A stretch of DNA of 64,000 nucleotides from Symbiodinium natans (lineage: Eukaryota; Sar; Dinophyceae; Suessiales; Symbiodiniaceae): contig CAJNDS010000548.1 of NCBI GenBank assembly GCA_905221605.1, forward strand, positions 41,001 through 105,000, written 5' to 3'. This document shows positions 21,018-30,885 of this stretch, one piece after another (the stretch's first letter is position 1; each line of letters begins with the position of its first letter). Under the pieces are notes generated by a model, which saw nothing but the letters and a program-made list of their open reading frames with translations, did not search any database and had not been told where the DNA came from. A program made the translations under genes and the position numbers.

Positions 21018-21110
21018 CCCAATGTTGGATGCAAGGTCATGGACGCCACCAAAGACAGCCAAATCGCCGTCGACACGGCCAAGGCTGGCTGGCGCGACAT
21101 CCCCTACACC
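21018..21110 (+). CDS. candidate exon, TPR-like
   Basis: It follows AACAAGAG after a C-strand tract. The frame includes VMDATKDSQIAVDTAKAGWR and is open until a stop at 21111. The donor is unclear; TTTAGGG units start 17 bp further on. Confidence 0.55.
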
Positions 21111-21233
21111 TAAAGCCCTGAAAGGATTTAGGGTTTAGGGTTTAGGGTTTTGTGTTGGGAGAGTGAACCCTAAACCCTGAACCCTCTAAACCCTAGGAAG
21201 TGTTCCACATGTAAGTTGTTGCCTCATCTCCAG

Positions 21234-21294
21234 AGCAAGCGCCAAGCCCTCAACCCCAGACCCTCTGGCGCCGACGGCTCAGACACCTGCTACG
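21234..21294 (+). CDS. candidate exon
   Basis: It follows GCCTCATCTCCAG and ends at CTACG before GTACAG. The 61 bp read SKRQALNPRPSGADGSDTCY. No family is recognised. Confidence 0.45.
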
Positions 21295-21665
21295 GTACAG
21301 CGTTTAGGTGGTGATGGTCAGTGTTTAGAGCATAAACATCTAGGGCTTAACGCTCAGCTGGTGTTGGGTTTTAGGGCCAGCGTCAGGAACTTGTTGCGGG
21401 TGAAGGAGTCTTGGGATTCTCGGAGGACTCCCTAAACCCTAAACCCTAAACCCTCTACCCTCTAAACCCTAAATCCTAAAAAGGATTTAAAGTCTGCAGT
21501 TGCCCTCCCTTGCTTGTAGGCTTTCAGAGGGGTTCGGGAAAAAGTGTTGAAGGGTGAGGATTTCACAGGATTGAGGGTCCCTGGGTGCACAAGTACGGTC
21601 TAATTAGGGTCCAGGGTTTAGGGTTTAGGGTTTAGGGTTTAGGGTTTAGGGTGCTTCTTCCGCAG

Positions 21666-21725
21666 GACGCGCTCGACCTCGCCCGCAGCTTTCAGGCGGT
21701 GAATGCATGCTTTCGCGTCTCGCAG
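21666..21725 (+). CDS. candidate exon, TPR-like
   Basis: It follows GGGTGCTTCTTCCGCAG, a telomeric G-strand array ending in a good pyrimidine tract. The frame is exactly 20 codons, DALDLARSFQAVNACFRVSQ. Alternating Ala/Leu and a central Phe fit a TPR helix pair. The donor after CGCAGGGGGG is unclear. Confidence 0.6.
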
Positions 21726-22145
21726 GGGGGCTGTTCTAGCCCTAAACCCTAAACCCTAAACCCTAAACCCCTGGACTGTACGCCGTTCCTGAGTGTAAGG
21801 CATGGTGCGGAGCCCACCCGTGTGAAAGGAGAGCCCTAAACTTCACGCCGCAATGTACTCCAAAGCCCTGAAATTTGGGTTTAGGGTTTAGGGTTTAGGG
21901 TTAGGGTTTAGGGTTTAGGGTTTAGGGTAATTGGGACATAGTGATGAAGGCCCACCCCCCACCCCCTCCAGGCTTTCTTTTTTTTTGGGTTTCTCTCTCT
22001 CTCTCTCTCCCTCTCCCTCTCCCCTCAACCCTCAACCCTCAACCCTCAACCCTAAACCCTCAACCCTCAACCCTAAACCCAAAACCCTAAACCGGTCAAA
22101 AGGGGCCTCGGGGGGCGGGGGGGGGGGGGGGGGGGTCTCTGCCAG

Positions 22146-22228
22146 GATCGGAGGCAGGAGGGCCTCGCGCTCCACACCATCTCGGTGGGCTACCTGCACC
22201 TTCAGGAGCACCGGCAGGCCTGTCAGGG
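22146..22228 (+). CDS. candidate exon, TPR-like
   Basis: It follows TCTGCCAG, just after a run of more than 20 G (22103-22135), and ends before GTTTAGGGG. The frame includes DRRQEGLALHTISVGYLHLQ and continues EHRQACQ. The DRRxEGxAL start and YLxLxE motif match TPR proteins with GDRRGEA-type turns. Confidence 0.7.
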
Positions 22229-22695
22229 GTTTAGGGGTTGGGGTTTAGGGTTTAGGGTTTAGGATTTAGGGTCTAGGGTTTAGGGTTTAGGGTTTAGGGT
22301 TTGGGGTTTGGGGTTTGGGGTCTTGGGGTTCTAGGGTTCAGGGTTCAGGGTATCTTCGGCTTAGTAGAGTTTAGGATCCAGGGCTTAGGGCTGAAAATTG
22401 TGTACGTGCTCGTTCTTAGCACCAGAGGATCGGGGTTTCGGACCCCTCAATAATCTCTTAGAGAGATGTAAGGTGCCTAATTCCCAAATTCCCTGCTAAG
22501 AACGAGTTTGGGGCTGTGAGTGGAGAGTTGCGCCTGACGTGTTCAGCCAGTTGCCCTTCTCGTAGCCCCGTAGTTGCCTAGATTAGTGGGGAACAACATG
22601 TAGCCGCAATGTAGCCCCCAAACCTGCAGCCAAACACCCTGAACCCTCAACAGTGCCCAACGTGAAAGACTTCGGGTCTTCATCTGCCGAAGCAG

Positions 22696-22742
22696 GCGAT
22701 CCAGCTTTGCAAGCAGGCTATCAAGATCTACCAGGATGGGGG
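22696..22742 (+). CDS. candidate exon, TPR-like
   Basis: It follows GCCGAAGCAG and ends before GTCTTG. It reads AIQLCKQAIKIYQDG, a textbook TPR helix B (A-I-x-L-x-x-x-A-I-x-I-Y). A longer overlapping plus-strand frame (22653-22856) reads through in another phase and looks less protein-like. Confidence 0.65.
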
Positions 22743-23130
22743 GTCTTGCACTTTCCCCAAAACCTCTACACCCGCAAAGTTTTGTGCACCCTGTATCCTC
22801 TTCAAGGGTATACAGGCTACTTCGGGTACACCCTAAAACGCTTAGCAGCTGTCTAGGGGCCCGGGGATGTAGGGTTCAGGGTTTAGGGTTTAAGGGACTT
22901 AAGGTCCGGGTGCGAGGCTTCTGCGTTTTCCAAGAACTCAGCACTTGCTTGCTGTGGGGTTGAGGGTTGAGGGTCTTGCTTCGGGAGGCCAACACCTCCT
23001 TTTTAAGGAATATGCTCCTAAGTCGCATTAGAACCCCTAAAAGGGTCTTAGAGTTTAGGGCTACAGGGCGTTTAGAAATTTAGGGTTTAGGGTGTAGGCC
23101 TTCAGGGTTCTTGAAGGTTCAATACTGTAG

Positions 23131-23230
23131 AGTGCATTTTGAGGAAGATGCCGTGATTTTTGCATCCGCCCCCTCCTTGGACCACTGTATGCGGCGTGGC
23201 CCACACGTCGAGGGAATCCCTTCACAGTAG
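23131..23230 (+). CDS. candidate exon
   Basis: It follows ACTGTAG. The frame includes VHFEEDAVIFASAPSLDHCM and stays open to a stop at the edge of the telomeric tract. The donor is unclear. Confidence 0.35.
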
Positions 23231-23232
23231 CG

Positions 23233-23381
23233 GTTTAGGGTTTAGGGTTTAGGGTTTAGGGTTTAGGGTTTAGGGTTTAGGGTTTAGGGTTTAGGGTTTA
23301 GGGTTTAGGGTTTAGGGTTTAGGGTTTAGGGTTTAGGGTTTAGGGTTTAGGGTTTAGGGTTTAGGGTTTAGGGTTTAGGGG
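23233..23381. repeat. telomeric tract (TTTAGGG)n, about 149 bp
   Basis: Perfect heptamers. Confidence 0.97.
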
Positions 23382-23439
23382 CTTTTGTTAACTCACTTTG
23401 CACCTCAGGAGGATTATCAGATCAACGGTCCTAGATGCT

Positions 23440-23640
23440 TCCCTTAATCCCCCCTCCCCCCAATATTACAGTAACCCCTCCCCCCCCCTCTACCCCTAAT
23501 ATTAAATTACCCTAAACCCTAAACCCTAAACCCTAAACCCCTAATATTAAATACTCCCATTTTTGTTTTCATATAGTATAGGGGAGTATTTATTGCTAGA
23601 GGGCAGGGGAGAGTTCAATATTAGGTGGAGGGGATGATTC
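23440..23640. mobile_element. foldback element E interrupted by a telomeric tract
   Basis: The arms pair: CCCCCCAATATTA at the left with CAATATTAGGTGGAGGGG at the right, and AAATACTCCC with GGGGAGTATTT inside. A 30-bp (CCCTAAA)n stretch at 23508-23537 is bounded by the same 15 bp, CCCCTAATATTAAAT, at 23493-23507 and 23538-23552. Confidence 0.7.
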
Positions 23641-23861
23641 CACTACGGAGCAGGGCCTGGATCCCTAAACCCTAAACCCTAAACCCTAAACCCTAAACCC
23701 TAATCCCTTCTGAACCTCGAAATGGGGCGCCCTTCTTCTGGGCAGGTTGCTGGGCAAACTGGAGATGGCACCTTTCACATGAGCCTCTGACTAAAGTACC
23801 CCTGTTTAGGGTTTAGGGTTTAGGGTTTAGGGTTTAGGGTTCAGGGTTTAGGGTGCTGGGA

Positions 23862-24095
23862 TCTCGACTTGAGTTCGTTGCTCGTGTCATTCTCACCACC
23901 GCGGCGGCACTTGACACCTTGCTGGATCCCGGCCCGTGGTCACATCTTCAAGTGTGCTGTTTACATTGGCGAAGCCCCCACTGACCGCTTGGCAATGCTT
24001 GATACTTTTTGAGGCCGCGCTTCTTGGTCTGGCGTGCGCAAGGCCACTTCCAGCCAGAAGAGCTGCCTGCGACGCCTAGCCTACAAAAGTGGCGG
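23862..24095 (+). pseudogene. degenerate coding segment
   Basis: Protein-like words appear in two plus-strand frames in turn: LEFVARVILTTAAALDTLLD, then IFKCAVYIGEAPTDRLAMLD, a stop, then ATSSQKSCLRRLAYKSG in the same frame. This suggests a decayed retrocopy or an exon cluster with hidden introns. The family is unknown. Confidence 0.35.
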
Positions 24096-24211
24096 TTTAG
24101 GGTTTAGGGTTATAGGGTTTAGGGTTTCGGGTTTAGGCTACATGTAGCCTTCGACTTACAAAGATGCGCGTGATTCGGACGTGCTGAGCGCCGGACACCT
24201 TCGAAGCACAT

Positions 24212-24519
24212 TAAACCCTAAACCCTAAACCCTAAACCCCAAACCCCAAACCCCAAACCCCAAACCCCAAACCCGAAACCCTAAACCCTAAACCCTAAAC
24301 CCTAAACCCTAAACCCTAAACCCTAAACCCTAAACCCTAAACCCTAAACCCTAAACCCTAAACCCTAAACCCTAAACCCTAAACCCTAAACCCTAAACCC
24401 TAAACCCTAAACCTAAAACCCTAAACCCTAAACCCTAAACCCTAAACCCTAAACCCTAAACCCTAAACCCTAAACCCTAAACCCTAAACCCTAAACCCTA
24501 AACCCTAAACCCTAAACCC
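24212..24519. repeat. longest telomeric tract, (CCCTAAA)n, about 308 bp
   Basis: Over forty units with a patch of CCCCAAA variants at 24236-24270 and one slipped unit (CCTAAAA) near 24412. It is internal, not a chromosome end. Confidence 0.97.
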
Positions 24520-24534
24520 TTTCCCGACTCTCAG

Positions 24535-24618
24535 AACTCCAGCGCAGACACCCTTTCCCGCAAGGCTTCCTGCGACGGGGTCTTGCGTTGGCCACAAGAT
24601 CTCGCACGATTTACGGCA
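24535..24618 (+). CDS. candidate exon
   Basis: It follows GACTCTCAG. Phase 0 reads NSSADTLSRKASCDGVLRWP and is open to 24618. A donor GTCTTG at 24580 would shorten it. C-strand tracts lie on both sides. Confidence 0.4.
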
Positions 24619-24619
24619 C

Positions 24620-25013
24620 CCTAAACCCTAAACCCTCTAGACCCAAAACCCGAAATCTCTAAACCCTAAACCCTAACCCCTCTAAACCCTAAACCAGAAA
24701 TCCCTAAACCCTGACCCCTCTAAACCCTAACCAGAAATCCCTAAACCCTAACTCCTCTAGTCTAAACCCTAACCCGAAATCCATAAACCCTAAACCTCGA
24801 GCAATGAACCCCTGGACGCCGTTAGTCCGGCACCAACCTATCAAACTCTGAAGCCCTAACCCCCCAAAACCCTAAAACCCTAACGCCCTATACCCTGCGC
24901 CCCTAAAGCCTTGAAGCCCTTAAACCCCCCAAAACCTGAAAGCCCTATACCCTATGCCCCTAAAGCCTTGAAGCCCTTAAACCCTTGAAGCAAGAGATTC
25001 TCTTGGGCTCTAG
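24620..25013. repeat. degenerate C-strand telomere-like repeats
   Basis: Tandem AACCAGAAATCCCTAAACCC at 24640-24790 and AAGCCTTGAAGCCCTTAAAC at 24905-24990. Confidence 0.75.
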
Positions 25014-25061
25014 GAGATTGGCGCCAAGAAGCTGGAGGCCTTCGAGCGCCGAGTACTGGCA
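25014..25061 (+). CDS. candidate exon, helical
   Basis: It follows CTTGGGCTCTAG and ends at GCAAG before GTGGCA. It reads EIGAKKLEAFERRVLA in phase 0, a strong amphipathic helix. An extension to 25084 before GTGTGG is possible. Confidence 0.6.
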
Positions 25062-25089
25062 AGGTGGCACCTCAGGACACATGGGTGTG

Positions 25090-26217
25090 GGGTCCAGGGT
25101 TGAGGTTGGTTAAGGCTTTCGGGGTTTAGGGGCCTCTGGCGGTTTAGGGTTTTGATGGTTGGCCCTACTTTGGCTTCAATATCCAAGCGATAGTACTTGT
25201 TTTGGGTTCGGAATTGGTCAAAGTAGGCTCGAGGTTTAGCATTTTGTGTCAAACCCGAAACCTTAAACCCCAGGCCCTAAACCCTGAGCCCTAAACCCGA
25301 AACCCTAAACCCTTTGGGTGTTGGCACATCTGGCGACTGCCGGGCCTTTCCACATCCCCTTCTAGTCTGCCCTAAAACAGCAAGACTGTCAAGTAGCTGG
25401 CCAACCTCAACCCTACTTAGCTTTGGGGTTTAGGGAAGGCGCATGTGTAGTTATAAGCTATTTCAAGTAGGAGAAGACTGTACCTCTAACTTGCGCAACC
25501 ATAAGTAAGATAGTTCGAACCTTGCTGTTCCCCCAGGCGAAAAGCTCCAGCACCTGGATTGCCCGAAGCTCTACAGCCTAAACCCTAAAGGCCTTAATCC
25601 TTACAACCCCGAAGCCTATCACCCGAAGCCATGTGGACCCCAAAGCCTAGGGTTGAGGGTTTAGGGTTTAGGGTTTAGGGTTTAGGGTTTAGGGTTTAGG
25701 GTTTAGGGTTTAGGGTTTAGAACTCGAAAGCCTTAGAACCGAAAGCCTAGAAGCCTAAGCCCTAGAACCCTGCACTAGGCTGTACGATCTCAGGGTTGTG
25801 TGGAGTGCTCGAGGCAATTGTTTGGGGTAAGCTTGCGTTGTGGCAGTGAGAAGCCCTTTCTGAAGTGGCTTGGCTTGTGGCTGCAGCGGCATAAAACCCA
25901 TGGGCACTCCACAGCCAGCTCGCACACCTGGGCGCTCCCCCTCCATATCGCAGTAGACACACTGAAGCCTTGAACCCTAAACCCTAAACCCTAAACCCAA
26001 ATTCCGAGACAAGCTAAAGCTCATAACAAAACCATCTGCAGACCCCCATGCTGAAGGTCTGAGCACTGCCTAAGCGCCCGTCACCCCAGACTCTTAAACT
26101 TGTAAGCCCTCTACCCTGAACCCTTAACTACCAACCCTTGGACCCTTAACCCCAAAACCCTGAATTAGAGTTTAGGGTTTAGGGCTTGGGGCTTAGGGCT
26201 TTGGGTTTAGGGCTTAG
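25090..26217. other. mixed intron-like DNA
   Basis: It includes (TTTAGGG)n at 25664-25720. Weak exon candidates are 25537-25581 (after CCCCCAG) and 25887-25970 (after GGCTGCAG). Both strands are open over 25755-25962, so none is called. Confidence 0.35.
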
Positions 26218-26263
26218 GGTTTAGGGTTTAGGGTTTAGGGTTTAGGGTTTAGGGTTTAGGGCT
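26218..26263. repeat. telomeric tract (TTTAGGG)n
   Basis: About six units, ending 9 bp before an acceptor. Confidence 0.9.
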
Positions 26264-26272
26264 TGGCCGCAG

Positions 26273-26321
26273 GAAGGATGAGCCGGATCAGGCCCTTGAG
26301 GCGCCGGCGCTGGCGCTGTCA
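26273..26321 (+). CDS. candidate exon, TPR-like
   Basis: It follows GGCCGCAG and ends at CTGTCA before GTTGTTTAGGG. It reads KDEPDQALEAPALALS. The PDQALEA start resembles the first turn of TPR helix B. Confidence 0.6.
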
Positions 26322-26605
26322 GTTGTTTAGGGTCCATGGGTTTTTGTGGCACTCCCCAAGTTTAGGGTATTTCGGGGCTAGGGTTTAGGGAACCCTAAAC
26401 CCTAAACCCTGAAACAAACCAAATCCTAAACTCTCAAACCCTAAGCCCGAAACCCCTGAACCCTAAAGCCCGAAACCCGAAGCCCTCCAAGCAAAACCAG
26501 CGGCCTTGGTGTGTGGGGGGGGGGGGGAGCCTTTGAGGCCTTCCGGTTTGAGGCAAGCACCTCCTACCCTCCCATGGCTTCGTGTTTCGATACCTGACTC
26601 TCCAG

Positions 26606-26667
26606 TGTGGCGGGACTCGCAGCAGCCAGAGAAAGCTGCCACCAGGATACAAAGCGCCCTTCGAGGA
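26606..26667 (+). CDS. candidate exon with IQ-like motif
   Basis: It follows CTGACTCTCCAG. The frame reads WRDSQQPEKAATRIQSALRG; AATRIQSALRG matches the start of a calmodulin-binding IQ motif (IQxxxRG). The donor would be a rare GA (CGAG|GAATTT), which lowers confidence. A second plus frame and a minus frame are open. Confidence 0.4.
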
Positions 26668-26837
26668 ATTTAGAGGATGAACGAGGGTTTCTTAAAGCCC
26701 AAATCCCGCCAAACCCTATAAACCCTAAAATCCTAAGAACCCTCAAAAGCCCTATACAAGCCCTATAACGCCCTAAAAAACTCAAGAACTCTAGAAGCCC
26801 TACAAAGCCCCGCTTCAGGGTTTAGGGTGTAGGGCTT

Positions 26838-27040
26838 TAAAAGGGTCTCACATGCCCCCTGGAAACTAGGTAGCCCCTTGGGACATGTTAGATGTTCCTC
26901 ATTGGGTTCAAGAGGGTCGCATTTGGGCAAACCCTAAACCCTAAACCCTAAACCCTAAACCCTAAACCCTAAACCCTAAACCCTAAACCCTAAACCCTAA
27001 ACCCTAAACCCTAAACCGGTTTTAAGGGCCATCGACCAGA
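26838..27040. repeat. repeat family I interrupted by a telomeric tract
   Basis: CTAGGTAGCCCCTTGGG and TTGGGTTCAAGAGGGTC occur as in the copy at 16636. Then (CCCTAAA)n fills 26934-27015 and the last block AAGGGCCATC follows. In the other copy these parts are contiguous. Confidence 0.7.
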
Positions 27041-27387
27041 GAAGACCCTGAGCCCCTAAACCCTAAACCCTAAACCCCTACTGTAGGTGGGGCGGCCTCG
27101 GCTTGAGTTTAGGGTTTAGGGTTTAGGTTTAGGTTGAGGGTTTAGGGTTTAGGGCTTAGGGCTTAGGGTTTAGGGTTTAGGGTTATGAGCCCCTCCCAAT
27201 GCTAAACCCTGGGCTTCTTTGAGTTCGAGCGTTCAGCCGGGTGAAGCCCCTGAAGCTCCAGACAGCCTGCCTTGTAACCCCCAAGACCCCAATTCCTAAG
27301 GCCCAAAGGCATACACCCTAAACCCTAAGCTCTAACAACCCCTGAACCCTAAACCCTAAACCCCCCACCCCTTTTTGGGGAACGCAG

Positions 27388-27438
27388 GCTGCCGAGGTGT
27401 CCCTGCAGATGTTCCGGGAGCTCGAGGAGAGACGATCG
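27388..27438 (+). CDS. candidate exon, TPR-like, phase 0/0
   Basis: It follows GGGGAACGCAG and ends at CGATCG before GTGACA. Exactly 17 codons: AAEVSLQMFRELEERRS. The MFRELEERR turn is the same type as FRELGDRR turns of TPR arrays. C-strand tract upstream, G-rich DNA downstream. Confidence 0.7.
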
Positions 27439-27623
27439 GTGACAGGCGGAGTGGGGGGGGGGGGGGGGTTAGGGTTTGGGGTTTGGGGCTTGGGGTTTGG
27501 GGTTTGGGGTTTGGAGTTTGGGTTTGGGGTTTAGGGTTTAGGGTTTAGGTGCTTTTTTTGCACTATCAGGGGTTTGGAGGAATGTAGGTTGTTTGGGGTT
27601 TTGGGGTTTTGGGGTTTTGGGTT

Positions 27624-27706
27624 GGGATGTTCATCCTTATACTAACAGTCCTTAATCGGGATTTTCGCACCCCCTATTCAACTCCTAGTAAAGGACTGTT
27701 AGTATA

Positions 27707-27740
<34 letters not shown>

Positions 27741-27750
27741 ACATCCCAAC
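27624..27750. mobile_element. MITE family A with 33-G expansion in its right arm
   Basis: The left end GGGATGTTCATCCTTATACT and core are normal. In the right arm the usual 4-5 G before AACATCCC have grown to 33 (27707-27739). Confidence 0.8.
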
Positions 27751-27773
27751 ACATATCTTCACACCCTAAACCC

Positions 27774-27930
27774 GAAACCCTAAACCTGAAAAGCCCCGAA
27801 CGCCGACGTCCCCAACCCTAGACGACATCTCCAGGCCCCTGGAACCCTCAAGAAACCCTAAACCTGAAAAGCCCCGAACGCCGACGTCCCCAACCCTAGA
27901 CGACATCTCCAGGCCCCTGGAACCCTCAAG
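27774..27930. repeat. perfect 78-bp tandem duplication
   Basis: The unit starting CCTGAAAAGCCCCGAACGCC occurs twice, offset by 78 bp, with no differences that I can see, implying a recent event. Confidence 0.9.
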
Positions 27931-28820
27931 CCCCAAGACCCTTAAGCCCCTTTTAAATCTAGGGTTAAGGGTTAAGGGTTAGGTTCAGGGTTCCCTTAAG
28001 CCGCAAGACCGCCGAAGATTCTGGAGCATTCCAGGTTGGCAGGTGGCAGCATTGGGCGTGGTTGTGGAGGCGGGTGCACTCCCCTGTCCATGGGTTGCCT
28101 CAAGGGGGGGTGAGGGTCTCGGGGCTGAGGATGTGACATAGTCCGCCTTCAAACAGCGAGGCTTGGGGCACTGTATCTGCCAGAGGGCGAGAGTTCAGGC
28201 GACCAGGGTTTCAGCGGGGCAGGTCAAGAAACGACGGTGTGGAAGCAACATCGTTGTGGTTTTTGGTGTGAAGACGAAGCGTGCTTGGCCAGTTTTGTAT
28301 AGATTGCAGTACATCATTCGCCATATTACACTCCTACTACATTGTACTACATGATGTGCACCTATCTTCGACTGTTATTGACAGATGTAGAGAATTACAT
28401 ATACATATGCTTGTGTATATTATATATATACACATGTATATACATATATTTGTTTGTTTTTATTTATACATATATGGACATATATATATATATTTCTACA
28501 CATACATTTTAAAAGAGAGAGAGAGAGCGGCAAAACATGCACATCTATTTGCACATCGTTCATGCATACTAAGGGCCTGGCGACCACTACTGGCTACTAT
28601 AGGGGTCGGAAGAATTACTCATAGTATTCCGCCGTATTCCCTTAGGGCCCCTTTGTAGTTATACTATAAAAACTTCAAAAAACATAAACAAAGCGGAATA
28701 TTAATCAATTTCAAAAAACTAAAACTATTCTTGTTATTCAGGCCCCTCAACCCTAAGCCCTGAACCCTAAACCCTATAAACCCTCTTCGAGTTACTAAGG
28801 CCCCTACATTTGCTCTTCAG
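27931..28820. other. unique and AT-rich stretch
   Basis: TA-rich from about 28400 to 28510 with a (GA)n at 28516-28528. Repeat family H (GGGGTCGGAAGAATTACTCA) is at 28597-28650. A 63-codon frame at 28163 has no motif. Confidence 0.4.
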
Positions 28821-28878
28821 ATTGCGGCTGCAAGGATGGTGTTTGGGGACTTTTCTTGCACAGAAGTGGCCCAGACAG
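28821..28878 (+). CDS. candidate exon, TPR-like
   Basis: It follows TTTGCTCTTCAG and ends at GACAG before GTTTTCGGGTTTAGGG. It reads IAAARMVFGDFSCTEVAQT. The GDF turn between two helical halves is typical of TPR units. Confidence 0.6.
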
Positions 28879-29145
28879 GTTTTCGGGTTTAGGGTAAAGG
28901 GTTTTTAGGGTTCAGGGCTTATTGCCGTTCAGTCCCCAGACAGCAAACTGGCAAACTGGGTTCAGGGTTTAGGGTTTAGGGTACCCTAAACCCTCAAAGC
29001 CCTAAACCCTAAACCGTGCTAAGTGGGGCAGCCAAGCCTCGACCTCTCCATTTCAGAAGCTGTCGGCAGTAAGCCCCAAAAGCCCTAAAAAAACCCTAAA
29101 AGCCCTTCACATGCTCGACAGCAAGGAAGCCTGAAAACGATTCAG

Positions 29146-29200
29146 AGGCTTATCTGGCCGGCAAAGACTTCGACGCGGCGATTGATGTGCTGAGCTCAGG
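29146..29200 (+). CDS. candidate exon, TPR-like
   Basis: It follows ACGATTCAG. The frame reads AYLAGKDFDAAIDVLSSG: helix A end, GKDFD turn, helix B start, the classical TPR core. No GT fits well at the end; CTCAGG|GATTTG would be a GA donor. Confidence 0.65.
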
Positions 29201-29229
29201 GATTTGAAGCCATGGCTCGAAAGAACGGT

Positions 29230-29651
29230 TTTGGGTTTCGGGTTTCGGGTTTGGGGTTAGGGGTTTAGGGGGTTGGGGTTTAGGGCTTGGGGTTTTGGGG
29301 TTTGGGGTTTTGGGGTTTGGGGAGTTTTGGGGTTTGGGGAGTTTTGGGGTTTTGGGGTTCGGGGTTTAGGGGTTTGATGTTTAAAGGTTTGAAGGTTTTG
29401 GGGTTTGGGGTTTGGGGGTTGGGGGTTTGTTGTTGTTGGGGCTAGGGGGTTCACAGTTGCTCTGTTGTAGTTGTTGTTGTTGCTGTTTTTAATGGACATA
29501 TAGGTGTTTATCGCTTATTCTGGGCTTATCTTAGGAGCTCAGCCTTAATACCCTGTAAATGGGAAAAGAGGTAGAAGCGCGATTGTGTTTCGCATCTCGG
29601 AGCGCTATATAATGCTATAGACGCGTGAACTCACCTACCTGTGCAAATTGA
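29230..29651. repeat. degenerate G-strand block, then unique DNA
   Basis: GGGTTTGGGGTTTTGG units to about 29430, then GTTGTTGTT and unique AT-richer DNA. No gene. Confidence 0.7.
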
Positions 29652-29731
29652 TGCCCCTAAACCCTAAACCCTAAACCCTAAACCCTAAACCCTAAACCCG
29701 AAACCCTAAACCCTAAACCCTAAACCCTAAA
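29652..29731. repeat. telomeric tract (CCCTAAA)n
   Basis: About eleven units, ending in AAAAG, which is the acceptor of the next exon. Confidence 0.95.
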
Positions 29732-29733
29732 AG

Positions 29734-29800
29734 CAAGACTTGCAGGCCATCAACGCTGAGATGAAGCTCTTTGAGGCGTCGGATTCTGCATCCCGCTTTG
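29734..29800 (+). CDS. candidate exon, TPR-like, between telomeric tracts
   Basis: It starts right after CCCTAAAAG and ends at CGCTTTG before GCTTAGGGTTTAGGG. The frame reads QDLQAINAEMKLFEASDSAS. Both splice signals are built from slightly changed telomeric units (CCCTAAAAG acceptor, GCTTAGGG donor). Confidence 0.7.
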
Positions 29801-29936
29801 GCTTAGGGTTTAGGGTTTAGGGTTTAGGGTTTAGGGTTTAGGGTTTAGGGTTTAGGGTTTAGGGTTTAGGGTTTAGGGTTTAGGGTTCAGGGTTCAGGGT
29901 TTAGGGTTTAGGGTTTAGGGTTTAGGGTTTAGGGTA
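29801..29936. repeat. telomeric tract (TTTAGGG)n, about 136 bp
   Basis: Starts at the donor. Two TTCAGGG variants. Confidence 0.95.
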
Positions 29937-30160
29937 CATAGATGGCACAGGGCCCTGGGCTCAACACACCGTAAATGGGGCAACCATCACAGCTATAGGG
30001 TTTTAGGGTTTAGGGGTTTAGGGTTTAGGGTTTAGGGCTTAGATTTTAGGGTTTAGAGTTTAGGGTTTAGGGTTTAGGGTTGAGGGTTTAGGGTACCCTA
30101 TTTAAGAGGTTTAGGTGTTTGGGGTAGGGTGTAGTCTGAGTTTAGGGTGCTGCGGTTGAG

Positions 30161-30214
30161 ATGTCCGTGAAGCTTGCGGGCCTTGATTGCTGCAAGCTAC
30201 TTGTAGCCCGCGTG
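30161..30214 (+). CDS. candidate exon with GTGAGT donor
   Basis: It follows TGCGGTTGAG and ends before GTGAGT. Exactly 18 codons: MSVKLAGLDCCKLLVARV. Amphipathic, TPR-compatible. Flanking tracts are both G-strand. Confidence 0.55.
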
Positions 30215-30434
30215 GTGAGTTCATGGGCGGATCTAAGTAGGTCGGTTTAGGGTTTAGGGTTTAGGGTTGAATTATCACCAGCACTACAGTTGCCCGTGTT
30301 AACAACCTCATTTGCAATTACCCATGAACTTTCAAGAAGCCCTAAACCCTAAACCCTAGACGAAGTTTAGGGTTTGAGTCCGAAGAGAACCCTAAGCCCT
30401 TAACCCTGACATGCCAGTTTAAAGCCCCGTAAAG

Positions 30435-30469
30435 CCAGACTTGCCTGGACCAAGATCTCGGCTGTAGTG
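30435..30469 (+). CDS. candidate small exon
   Basis: It follows CGTAAAG and ends before GTTTCGG. It reads RLAWTKISAVV. Short, so uncertain. Confidence 0.35.
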
Positions 30470-30513
30470 GTTTCGGCTTGTTGGGTTTAGGGCTCAGGGT
30501 TCAAAGAAAAGGT

Positions 30514-30830
30514 CTTGGGGCGCTCGAATAATTACGAATCGTATCCCCTTATGGTCCCTGTTATAAATATACCATAATAGCCCACCAAAACCCCATTGCC
30601 CCTCAACGCTAGACCCTAAACACTACAAACCCTATTCTAGTTACTAGGGCCCCTAGATCAGCCCTTCCCAAAACCCGGTAATTGTTAAGGCCCCTAGACC
30701 CTGAACCCTAAATCCTAAACCCTAAATCCTAAACCCTAAGCCCTAAACCCCAAACCCTGAACCCTGAACCCAAACCCTGAAACCCTAAACCCTACAATTC
30801 CTGTTCTCGTTACTAAGGCCCCTATATTGG
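30514..30830. repeat. repeat family H copies with telomeric units between
   Basis: GTTACTAAGGCCCCTA-type blocks occur at about 30636, 30685 and 30805, separated by CCCTAAA units. The family also occurs at 28597, 54188 and 61511. Confidence 0.55.
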
Positions 30831-30842
30831 GGTGTTTGAAAG

Positions 30843-30885
30843 GCGCAGAGGGGTCGGCCAAACATCATCCCAGCCGCCGCTTAAG
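30843..30885 (+). CDS. candidate small exon
   Basis: It follows TGAAAG and ends at TTAAG before GTTTTGGG. It reads AEGSAKHHPSRRL in the open phase. C-strand units precede and G-strand units follow. Confidence 0.4.

Noticed and set aside
21197-21233. A 23-bp intron (GTAAGT...CTCCAG) between two tiny exons
   Set aside because: The sites are good but the length is below any plausible spliceosomal intron; more likely the acceptor of a longer intron.
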